Part shown: one piece after another, positions 49,031-60,000 of the stretch
Layout of the letters: every line of letters begins with the position of its first letter
Numbering within the stretch: position 1 is the stretch's first letter
NCBI GenBank assembly: GCA_009733715.1
Contig: WMKJ01000039.1
Location: forward strand, 1 to 64,000
Length of the DNA stretch: 64,000 nucleotides
Direction: 5' to 3'
Origin: Herpomyces periplanetae
Lineage: Eukaryota > Ascomycota > Laboulbeniomycetes > Herpomycetales > Herpomycetaceae
Notes under the pieces: model-generated
What the model was told of the DNA's origin: nothing
What the model saw: only the letters and a program-made list of their open reading frames with translations
Database searches by the model: none
Program-made: the position numbers and the translations under genes

Positions 49031-49136
49031 TGAGGTTTCCACTACGTTCTCATTTGTACATTTCATCCTCTTCACCCTCAATTTCCCTTTTGAATTCTTA
49101 TATATTTTTAATAATATCAAATATAATTGATTCAAC

Positions 49137-51204
49137 ATGCGCTCCTCCACAAAATATTATACGAGCACTGCGCTTGCTATTGCGTTGTATGCAGGCCGGT
49201 ATGGTGTCAACGCTCACAATACCTTTTATCTAGCAGCCCGGACAGATGCTCCAAATTTTAACAACGTGACCTTGGTTTATTCCTTGTCTCCTGATACCTT
49301 CTGCATATTTCCTTCTAACCGTGTAAGTAATAATAACGCTTGTTGATTTGTTCCAATTGGTTTTAGGCTCCATCTTACTTACAATTCTTTTCATAATTTA
49401 GAAACCTCCGTTAAATATCCAACCAAAGAGATTTGCATATGACTCCAAGCATGAGAATGTGGTGACTCTTGGTACTCGTCAAGTAAATTTTACTTTACCC
49501 GACGTTGAGAATTACAACTTTTCTGATGAAGTGGCGGACGATGGTGTTCATTACCTCTTGAATAATAACAAGTCATTCCTTGCTTGTAGCTCCCTAAATA
49601 TGTTGGGCTTTTATCAACTTATGGATGATAACCCAAAGAACTTCCAGTATGGCCATTGTGTTCACACTAAACTTGCTATGCTCGATTATAGATCCAAAAA
49701 CGGTTCGACCACAGCTCACACTCTTAACCCAACTGATATTGAGATTCCACTTAAAGACTATACAGTAATAGTCCCCCAGACCATTGCTAATTCAAAACTT
49801 ACATTATCCGAAATAAAACCAACTGTCGATAATGACCAGACTAATTCATCTTCCCCTAAGTCACCTCACCTCACCAGTCCTAAAACTGGAGTTAAAATGG
49901 CTGTTCCAGAAATTAGTGTTTCACAAAATAATACAAAAAAATCAACTGATAAAAAGGCACATCAAACGTATACAGTGGATGGAGAGGTCCCTATTGATGA
50001 CGATTTACCTGAAATTGACTCCGAAGATAGTCCGGAGGAAAAGACGGAAGAGGAAAATTATCCCAGGTCATTGGACTCAGTTGAGAAAATTGAAGACAGT
50101 CAACCATCCGTTTTCAAAACAGAGGCAAAACCCACGAAGTTTGACCAAGAATTTTTGACAAGCCATCCAGAAATAAATGAATCCATAATCGAATTCTTCG
50201 AACGTCTGCCAGGAGCTATTGAAGCCGGGATTAAAGCAGGGACATTAGAGGTAGTTCCTCCTGGACAAAACTTTAAGGTAACCCTTCCAGTTAAAGAATA
50301 TTTGGAAAGCCTACCTGATATAATAGAATCTGGTATTAAGGATAAAGTAATTAAGGCCGCCAACTCGGAAAATACTGCTACGAGTGACAATTCTGAGAGT
50401 GCTAAGCAAGATCGGTCATCTCAAGATTCAATACAAAATAATACACAATCAAGTGATGCACGGACCTCCAGTCCAGTCGCACCTGTTGTTGATGAAAATG
50501 GAGTAAAGCATTTTTCGATTAATAAACCTTCAAAAGGGCGGAATACAGAAGTGGTAGCTCCAGTACCTGACAAAACAGCTGCTAAATTAGAACCAATCAC
50601 CAAAAAAATTGAGGATGCTGAATCTTCAAAACAGGAAAAAACATACTTAACAAGCCCAGAACCCAATTATGAAGGTTCTGCGGAACTTGATATTAGCAAA
50701 GGCATCCAGGAAGGTAAACCTTCAAGAACGAGAACAATTAAAGCAAAGACTCCAGGGCCTAATTATTCAACTGTAGATAAATCATTGATTGGCCAGGGAA
50801 TTGAGGAAGGGAAACCCGAGCCAGATCATGAACGGGCTCGTCGTCGAGCAAAGAGACAGACAGCCTCGTTAAAATTAGGTACTTCTGGAAGAATAGCCGA
50901 AAGGAAACTAGAGTTGAGCGATTCTGAGAATGATTCAAAGAAAAAAGGATCAGAAGAATCACTTGGCACCACCTATCCCAAGGGCTCCGGGGATTCAGTT
51001 TCTTCTCGTGGACGTCAAAGAATAAGTCCTCAGGTGTTGACTTCCATAGGCCAATTTAGAAAAGGCAATGGGGAAGTGAAGTCGGGGCGAAGCGACTCTC
51101 AAACTCATACTAAGATAAAGAGCCCTAGATATTCCATTACTTCCTATTCAAAAACGGATGCCAGGGAAGCGAACCAGCATCCATATTTATCCAAAACCTC
51201 TTAA
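49137..51204 (+). CDS. Secreted protein: novel Cys-pair N-terminal module plus disordered repeat tail
   Basis: Join(49137..49322, 49402..51204) gives 662 residues. The 79-base intron has a GTAAGT donor, a TTTAG acceptor and phase 0. Residues 1-26 form a signal peptide (LAIALYAG core, cut after VNA). Residues 27 to about 190 form a module that aligns ungapped for about 160 residues with the product of 62934-63581: NxFxLAA, NFS at 101-103, ACSS with C124, C148 and LAMLD at 153-157. NVT, NFT, NFS, NKS and NGS are possible N-glycan sites. The tail is acidic, Ser/Lys-rich and disordered. It holds two LPxxIExGIK repeats (about 330-343 and 366-379) shared with 56329-57063, two decayed ones (GIQEGKP about 495, GIEEGKP about 528), and a Kex2-like RRRAKR (about 541-546). 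I do not recognise the family. An effector or surface role is inference. Confidence 0.75.
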
Positions 51205-54200
51205 GTCCATTGCCGATGCCATCAAAATCTCTGCAATCTATGTAGTCCAGTCATCAGGAAAACAAGTTAGTGGAGATGGTGAATCAAGACAAAATATCAG
51301 AATTATCTGATAGACGTGAATGTTAATTCTGAAGTATTTTTTATGAACATTATTGAAAAACATATCGATGTAACTGTTTCATTTGTATCTTTCACACATT
51401 GGGCAATTGACGTTTTTTAAGATTTTGATGACGATTAGTTATTTTTAGCAAAGAAAACATATTAACCGGTATTTATTCAAAATTTTCCGTCTTGAGATAT
51501 AATCTTATAATGAATGGTATATTCAACATGTAGTTGATTGTTTAAAAACCAATACTGCTACTAGATATTGTAAAAATATTCCAAGTTTGATCATAATTTA
51601 ACTTGTAAATAATGATGAGGATATTTACCTCACATTAAATTTAAAATTTTACACTTGAAACCTGCTAACAATGTATTACCATTTAGCAGAGGTGCAGACT
51701 ACATGGAATTCACGAAAATTTTCCTTGTAAAATCGTTCAGGTATTTTGTCATGAAGATACCTGAAGAGAATTAGCATAATTTAGAAAACATTACTCTGAG
51801 CAAATTGGTCAATGTAGTTACAGCTAACAAGAACAGTAACAAGTCTTGACAAAAAATATAAAAATAATAATTTAGTATGCTTAAAAATATGTTTGTGAGT
51901 ACAATTGTGTAAATTCATGGTATAGTAAAAATCACATATTTTCAAATTTTGAATTCACGGGAAATTTATTATATCAAGCCAGAATATTTAAGAATGATAC
52001 CATAGCTTTTTCAAATTAGAATCATCCCGCAGCATGAAATTCGAATAGTTTTGCATACAAGTATCTTTAAATATTTCTACAAAGATTTGATTTGTTTATC
52101 GCTTTATGAAAGTAAAATTTAATGTCAAGAGTAATGTGATAATCAAATAATATTATTGGGCTGAAGTATCCTAGGGGCTGTATATCATATAAGCCTAAGC
52201 GGAGAAAACAATCTGAGGTGATTTAAATATGCACCAATTTTTTCGAATCTTAAAATCTATTGAGCTCGAAAAATATTTCACAAAACTAAATTTAGTTATT
52301 TCATTATAGTAGAAGCATTCGAGGCACATTTATTGGAACGCATTTTGAAAACGATTAGCGCTTCCAACCTTGAATGCTATCAAGGTTGTTAGTGAAGCAA
52401 TTTAGAACATAAAAATAGCGTTTTCCCAGTAGTAGAATACATTCTAATCTCAATATTTAAGCTACCAGACTCTAATTATAATTTTGTCTGTTATGTTGAC
52501 GAGAACCTATCTGTTGCATTAACACATGAAATGGATTTCTTGGATTCTGAAAACGTTAAAATCATATTAAATAAACTGAAATGATCATTGTGGATATACC
52601 AATGAATTGAGGTGCTATATATGGGAATTTTTACAGTTATCTTTGTACGACATGTAAGAATCGAAAAAATATAAAACACCACAATACAAACTCAAAATAT
52701 TGTCCATAGAAATAAACACAAATGTTGGTATAGCATATTAATATTTATGACCTGGATTCAAGAATTCGACTTAATCCTGCCGGTTCGTTGAAGTAAACAG
52801 GGCCAAAAACTATTCTAGAGCCACGTATAATTTTATTGAAATAATATTGACGATAATTCCCTAAAATTATTAAAATTCGAATTAAAAATTATCAAAAGCG
52901 CAATTAGGGTTGAAGTAACTAGTATGCACAAAATAATTGGATGCAAAACTGGGTATAAAATAGCGTACTCTTAGAAAATTAAAGCATATGTTCTGTTGTT
53001 GCTCACTCATTTGCCAAACATTATCATGAAAATTGTGGAAAAGTTTATATATAACATGTATAAGACCAAATATAAGAAAAAGATGACTTTGAAAACGATA
53101 CTTGTCAATATTAAGTTTGGAGAGCATATCCGGCTTGAATTGAAGATTAGGTGAAGTCAGGATAAAGTATTGAATGATTTATATACAAGAATAATTTTAA
53201 GAAAGCATCAGATACTAATTAGATGAAGGAGCGCAAAATAATTTGAAGAAATGTCTCGGACAAATCATGCAACGAATTCCAACGAAACAGAATTTTCTGT
53301 CAAAAAATTTTGAAAATATTTCCTAAATAGGAAATTCGCGCTGAGACGGGACAAATGAATTGTGCTGTTGGCTCATCTAGTTGAGCGACACTAGGGAAAT
53401 CGATGAGGAATTCGTCTGAAAAAATTCGAATTAACAAGTTTGATTGGAAGTTGGTTGAAAAGCAAATATCAGTGTGGGCAATTGGGAATCAAGCATAGGC
53501 AAATCGGCCAGTGTAATAAGATATAACTACGGAACAAACCTCGTTATTGGATTTGAAGAATATCTAGAGTAATGAATGTTCATATATTTTATTGCTAATG
53601 AACTCTCGAACCCAATTCTTAACTCTACAACTCGAATTGGCCTTTTTGGGACATATAAACGTGTTGAACATGTCATATTTTGAAGTGCGCTCTCTGGGAG
53701 TTAATTTATTTTTGAGGTAACTGTGACCTATTCTCACTGCTTTTCATTTGAAAAGCAGAGCAAAAGAAGTAAAAGCACGTGCTCACTTCAACTCTAATAC
53801 CTCGCATGAAAACTAAACTAACTTCGAAAAATGAGGTTAAGAATCAATACTCATTAATCCCGGGTCTACATTTTGTTTATTGCATTTGTTTTAATTCGGG
53901 TTAATTGTAATTGCAAACGCTTGTAGTTTGAACAGATAAATTCCGTTCTCCTTGGTTTCTGAAATAAGTTTTCACATTCCTCGACCAAGAAACATGATAT
54001 TGTGTTTATCTCATTTTCAAAATCTCTATATTTCGATAAGTAATTAATGGTTAATTTTTACTGCAATAATTGTACTATATTTTCTTTATTTTAAATTATT
54101 GCTCTATACTTTAGTAACCGTATTAATTCGACTGAAACTCTTGGAAATCATTTTCTACGTGTTTATGCGTCTGGATAATGGTTGATTTTGTAACGATCAT

Positions 54201-56328
54201 TCGAATGGCAAATCTATGTATAGAAGGCTAGATTCCCTTAAACTCTCTCTCATTTCCAACATTTCTATCAAACTAGATTTTATTTTAATAAACTGAACTT
54301 CTCTTGTTGAAGGAAAGGATATAAGAGTATATTCTACATGAAAAATAATTACACAATTCTAACTGTTTGAAATACATAAAATGAGATCATTAATGTAATG
54401 ATGGCAGGACTGCGATAAATTTAAGGTCAAATGTCAATAAAAAGGTATTATAAACATTGTAAACCAGATTAGATTAAGCTAATTTTACTATTTTAACATG
54501 TCTTAACTTTTATACATCTTAAATGATATTTATCAAGTTAAATATTATATCAAAAAGAGAGTAAACTGCAAGTCATATGGTTAGATGACATGATTATATA
54601 TATACGAGATCGCAAAGGATGTTCATTATCACAATCCTATGGATTTTGAAAATTTACGTTTACCTTTGAATAACCTATGTAATAATATATCTCTTCTGGA
54701 ATGATTATGTAGCCTGAGCTTGTTAAATCTACAGACTTCGAGATTTTTTTCCATCCAAAATTTAATGATGTTATAATATGATTGGCCCTATCGCCAGATA
54801 TGGCTCGCACCATAACTATTTTCTCCGATTGAATATCAGCACATTGCTCTTTCGATCTTAATATTCAGGAAATTTATACTTGGTAATAATATCAGTTATC
54901 TGGTGCTTGATAACTCATATGAGTATTTTAGTGAAAAGCTAATTGTATAGTTTGGAGCTCATTAAAACTAATATGTTGAAACAGTAAAAAAGACGTTCGT
55001 CCAAGTTGAACAATTATATTAGATTCTAACCAATGTAGAGACTTGAAAATAAATGAAAAGTTAAGTGAATTTTCGATAATTCAAGCTGAATTCTCAGTTA
55101 TCAAAATATTTTCTTGTGTAATCTCAAGATCCTAACTCTACAGAAACATTATAGAACACATCCCTGACATTTGTTCCACAGGCAAGTAGTTATTCAGGGC
55201 TTCCAAGTAATCAACTGGTACCCTGATGTGTTGAAAAAATTTATTTTGGTTTGGTAGAAGTCCTTTAACACGTCGATATCTTCTGTAAACTCATTGGTCA
55301 TGTTGTTCATTGAAACGAAAAGAATGTTATTAAGATAATTATCTTGTGTTTCGATTCAGTATATCCAATTTGGTCATTCTAAGTCGTTGTAAATCTCTTA
55401 CTTGAAATCTTTTAACTTAACCAAATACGCCTAATGTATCTCCAAGTTAAACGAAGATATATCATATTTCCTATTATTTTAATGTACAAGTAAACCTTGT
55501 TTGTAATAATGTAATCCCTCACTAGGTTTGTATCTCATTTACTTATTATGGAAAATTTTGATATTCTTGATATTCCTCCAAACATACTTTTAAAATTGGA
55601 CACGCTTTGCCAAATGTGTGATCAATAACTCATGTTATAATTATCATCAGACTTTCACTACCAATGTACCGCTTAATTCATGTGTTTATGGAACATATAT
55701 TACCATCATTAAACAACTATTCGGGAAAATCTGTATATGTTTTTAAACAAGTTTTTGGAGACGACGTCTGTTTTGATTCTCTTTTTTAGCCAAAATTTTT
55801 TTTTACAAATTTAATTTTCAAATTACATACCAAAATTTACCTCTTTTAAACTGTTAATGTTGATTTTACCCAAATACTTATTTCAATGGAAATTATATTC
55901 ATGTGTCAAAGATGTATTGTTGAATAGAAAAATTGACCTTAACCAATGTCTACCGTCTGGAGAATCATCATACAGATATATGTATTCATAAATGTCAGAA
56001 TTATACCAATTTCATATCAACCCATACATAACATATGAAAATATGAACAGAAACATGTTTCGGTATTGAAGTTTAATTGATAAGTGAGCGAATTGAGAAT
56101 TTATGAAGAATAAGATCAGCAAAAACCTTAGACAGAATTTTGATGCAAATGATGTCACGGCCGATGACAAATCTGGTAAAATTCTGATTGAAATCTTAAT
56201 TACTCTTTGAAAACCACTGTTGTATTTAATGTGCATACAACCGAATTTCTAAACCTACCAAAAATATCATAATTCACAAACAGTACAACCAGCATATAAT
56301 ATTGGAAAACGAAAAGAAATACAACGAG
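51205..56328. other. AT-rich intergenic region
   Basis: About 5.1 kb of AT-rich DNA with no recognised gene. A patch at 53260-53470 is GC-richer and may be a decayed repeat. A 35-codon frame at 56103-56210 (MKNKISKNLRQNFDANDVTA and on) is less AT-rich than its flanks and lies just upstream of the repeat-protein gene. It could be a first exon of that gene, but I found no donor-acceptor pair that keeps the frame. Confidence 0.45.
53325..53460 (+). repeat. Possible degenerate dispersed repeat, copy 2
   Basis: Counterpart of the patch at 32985-33125: AGGGAAATCGATGAGGAATT followed by TCTGAAAAAATTCGAATT and AAGTTTGA. It is about 20 kb from the first copy, in the same orientation. Judged by eye only. 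Confidence 0.3.
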
Positions 56329-57063
56329 ATGGATTCAGTACAAAAGTCAAATGACAGTCTCCCACCGGCTATCGAAGCTGGTATAAAAGACGGCAAGTTA
56401 GATAAAGCCACTTGGGAAAATCATGCGGAACTTGCAAAATCAATGCAAAAATTTGTTGAAAGCTTACCGGAGGCTATTGAAGCAGGCATCAAAGCTGGCA
56501 AGCTAAAAGTGGCTACCTGGGGAAGCAAACTCGAAGATACGGACTCGATGAAGAAGTTTATTGATAGCCTACCAGAAGTCATCGAGGCTGGAATCAAAGG
56601 GGGAATTTTGAAAGTGACCGGTATGGGAGGAAAATCGGGAGAGATGAGTTGCACCAAGGATCCTGAGGCCACTGCGAAAGATGCGATAAATGCAGGCATC
56701 AAAACAGGAGAGCTACCAAAAGATATTTTACAAACCAACCCGAACCTACTAGAGTCGATGAAAACTTTTATTTCAGGACTTCCTAATGCTGTAGAAGCTG
56801 CTTTAAAAGCCGGAACGTTCAAAGTTTCGCCTGGTGAAAGTGATAAAGAACCGTGCAATTCAAATAATCATCTTGATGATACTGTCAGTAAAGTGATCAA
56901 TGCGGGCATTGCATCTGGAAAGTTGCCTGAAGACACCTGGAAAAATAACACTAACCTAGTTGAAACGCTTAAGAAATTTATTGAAGGTCTTCCCAAAGCT
57001 GTTGAAGCTGGTTTAAAGGCTGGAACGTTTAAACCAGTAACTAATGAGGGTAAATCAAATTAA
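56329..57063 (+). CDS. Helical tandem-repeat protein sharing its repeat with the gene at 49137
   Basis: The first ATG at 56329 gives 244 residues ending at a TAA; the frame is open upstream to a TAA at about 56225. The protein is almost entirely repeats: about seven cores of the form LPxAIEAGIKAGKL, each followed by a variable linker and a helix such as SMKKFIDS. Units alternate between an LPxAIEAGIKAG type and an AINAGIxxGxLPxD type. The last four cores form two ~70-residue supra-units (NAGIKTGELP to KAGTFKVS, and NAGIASGKLP to KAGTFKPV). Two cysteines only. No signal peptide is visible, unlike the gene at 49137. A CACAAACAG acceptor-like site at about 56286 suggests that a signal-peptide exon may exist upstream. 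Codon use is much less AT-rich than the flanks, so selection on the protein is likely. No known family recognised. Confidence 0.7.
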   Translation: MDSVQKSNDSLPPAIEAGIKDGKLDKATWENHAELAKSMQKFVESLPEAIEAGIKAGKLKVATWGSKLEDTDSMKKFIDSLPEVIEAGIKGGILKVTGMGGKSGEMSCTKDPEATAKDAINAGIKTGELPKDILQTNPNLLESMKTFISGLPNAVEAALKAGTFKVSPGESDKEPCNSNNHLDDTVSKVINAGIASGKLPEDTWKNNTNLVETLKKFIEGLPKAVEAGLKAGTFKPVTNEGKSN

Positions 57064-60000
57064 AGAGTTGGTCCAACCGAAGCTTGAGAATAGTTGTCAA
57101 CCTTTAAGTAATGCAGAACATGCATCAGCTAGTATTAAACTTCATAATTCTAGCTATCGCCTAACATATAGAGGGCTCGGTTTAATGACTACAATACATT
57201 TACATGAATACAGTGCAACTAAATCTGTCGTATAATAATGTTTAGTACTTTTGTATTTAGTTAAATATCGAAGACTTTGATAAATCAAAGAGTATAAATT
57301 TATAGTATATTAAATCGTGATCTACCGGATAAGTTGAATATATTTCGCATTTCACCAACACGAATATTGCGGTAGATTTAAGAAACTTGAAAGGGTATTG
57401 AGATTCAAGTGGTCAAGTATTTACACACTGTATAAAGCTAGGCTATGATCTGCTTTCTGGTAGAGCGCCAGGAAATATCGGACTGAAATTAATACATCCT
57501 AGAGAATACTGTACTAACACTGTAATAAAAATCGCTTGTCAAATTTTGTAAATTATTATACACAAGATAACTGGTTAAGCTAAAAATTACACTCTTGTAC
57601 AAGTATACTTAATATCAAGAGACTAAAGAAACTGAGGGAGTTGACAAAGACAATCCAAACGATAATTATGCCATTAAAACATAATCTGGTTAATTAGTTG
57701 AGGAAAAACGAAATACAAATTCTATAGCTATGCCAGTTTCATACAAATGCATTCGAATAATAACTTTGCACGTTAAATTGGATGTTGGTAGAAGATAAAA
57801 AGAATGAAACAAAGATATTTGTTTGCCTTTTCAGTCTCTATGTGTTCTCTAAACAGGCTAGACAAATAAGAAAATTGAATGACCTTAAAATAAAAATAGT
57901 AGTGCCAAATTGTAAGTTTGGGTATGTTCCGAGTAATGTGTACACAGGAGTAGATAACTGATTATGATGCTTGAGTCTCATTGCATTCCAAAAATCGAAT
58001 ATTCCACTGTAATATATAGAGAATGTTGAATAAGTTTACCAAAATTATTCATTTACTCCGTCAAGTATGGCTACACGTTTTATTATTGCAATTTCGAGTT
58101 GTTCTAACTACTTTTTTTTAAATAATAGTATACCCTTCATAACTTTCGTAGCGAATATTAACCATTAGAGTATATACCTTATCCAACCATTAAACATAGG
58201 AAAAAGTTGCGCTAACAGCTAGGTAACTTTTTCGGGCTTCTAAGTCAATGTAATTCAAGAAATTTATCGAGACAATAGCTGTTAAGAGCAATCAGACGAA
58301 TTTACGTTTAGACCGAAAGAAGTATCCTTTTCGAACGAACTTTAAGTTCAATGTGTTGAAATGTAGAATATGTAAATCATGAAAATTTTACAATACCAGA
58401 AATTCTTTAACAGAAAAATATTTAGTTTATAATGTTTCATACCTAAATGTAATGAAATCCGGTATAAAACTCATAGGAATAATAATCAAACAAGTAAACG
58501 ATTGAGTGATATATTCAAATATAGGTATACTGTAATTTGTACTATCAGACATCGTGAAGTTAATTTAAGGTCCATGCTGCACTTAACATTAGTTGTGGAA
58601 ATTTGACCGTCACTATAAGAGTATAAGAGGCATACAATCAAAAAACAACTGAAAAATAAAGCTAAAATATCTCTAAACATTAATTAGAGCTCCAGCGAGA
58701 AATTCTGTTGCAGTGTATTATGTTGCTTTGTATAAATGTTTACAATTACCAATTTTTCACACAAGAAATAGCAAGAATTGAAATTACATGGTTAACAAAT
58801 ATTTCTATTGAGAAGTTTTAAAAATATTCCAAATTTGCGCGGGTTGGAAGCACTCATATCCTAAATTCCATAAAAAATAGTCATTTTTAAGCTCTAATTT
58901 AGGAGTTAATATACAACAGTAGTCTGTTGATTCAAGGTAAAACTATCAAAAGCTCAATAAGTATACAATGATATATATAAGATTAAATATCGTGTTTCTA
59001 TGAGCAAGAAATGAATTTTGGGTGACCAAATAATGTAGACAGTGAGTTAAGGGGACGGGGCATGGTTTCAATCATATAGGATATTAGAGTTTGTGATTGC
59101 AGCGGAAAAGTTAACTGACATTTTGTGCCCAAATGCTAAATTTTTGCAGAAGAAATAGGATGATACCGCAAAACTATTGATACAATGAGGTTACCTGATG
59201 AGTTGTACCCAATTACAAATATGGCAGATTAAACCTATGAATTAGTGGATTCAGAGTGAAGCTCTGTGAAGATTTCAGCGAACAGCTATACGTGAAGAAT
59301 GTTAGCATGGACGGAAAGGTTAGTGAGGCGCGAATGTCAAAACTTATGGTATATTGGAATAACCTAGTTCCATGATAAGTTACGCAAAACTAAAGTATAA
59401 TGATAAACTTAATATGAAAGAACTATCAACCCGGAATCAGTTTTCAAACACTATTTAATTATGAAGTAAAATTAACAAATGACGAAAGACGAGAAACATT
59501 TCCCTAACAAGAATTCTGATAATAACGATGCGAACATTTAATAGGCACGAAGAAACTCCAAAAAGGATTTAGTAGGCATTCTGTAATAAACCCATAAGAA
59601 TGAAATACTACATTTGAAATTGATGTAGATAATTAATTTAGTATTGAATGATATACTTTTACAACTACCAACTTAGTGTGCATACACAGTCTCAAAAGTT
59701 TAAGCCAAACACGGACAAGTGAGTTTACTGACAAACTGTGAAAATGATTGTAGTTGAAAAGTAAGATATTAAATATGTAAGTCTTAATTTGTGTCATGGA
59801 ACATGAAACCAAGCAGCCTAAAGAGAAAATAAGTTCGAAATGCAAAATCGTTTTTTTAGTATCTTAAAACCAAAGTAGGCATATTAAAAAAAGCATAAAA
59901 TCGAATTTAAATTTACTGGCAAGGAAAGTCCAGAACCGCACCCCACGATATTTTAATTGGAATTATACGAATTATACTGAATTTAATATCGGTAACGTAG

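Larger units (their letters stand above)
26001..49136. other. Gene-free AT-rich compartment
   Basis: About 23 kb of A+T-rich DNA, dense in stop codons in all frames and without a recognisable gene, tRNA or rRNA. The longest open frames are about 60-80 codons and show no motif. Higher-complexity patches stand out by eye at about 29040-29340, 30100-30340, 30590-30760, 31080-31330, 32820-33130, 33000-33060 and 41655-42113 (- strand). These may be decayed repeats or lost genes, but I could not assign any of them to a family. The look is typical of AT-rich fungal blocks formed by transposon invasion and C-to-T mutation; that origin is inference. Confidence 0.6.
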
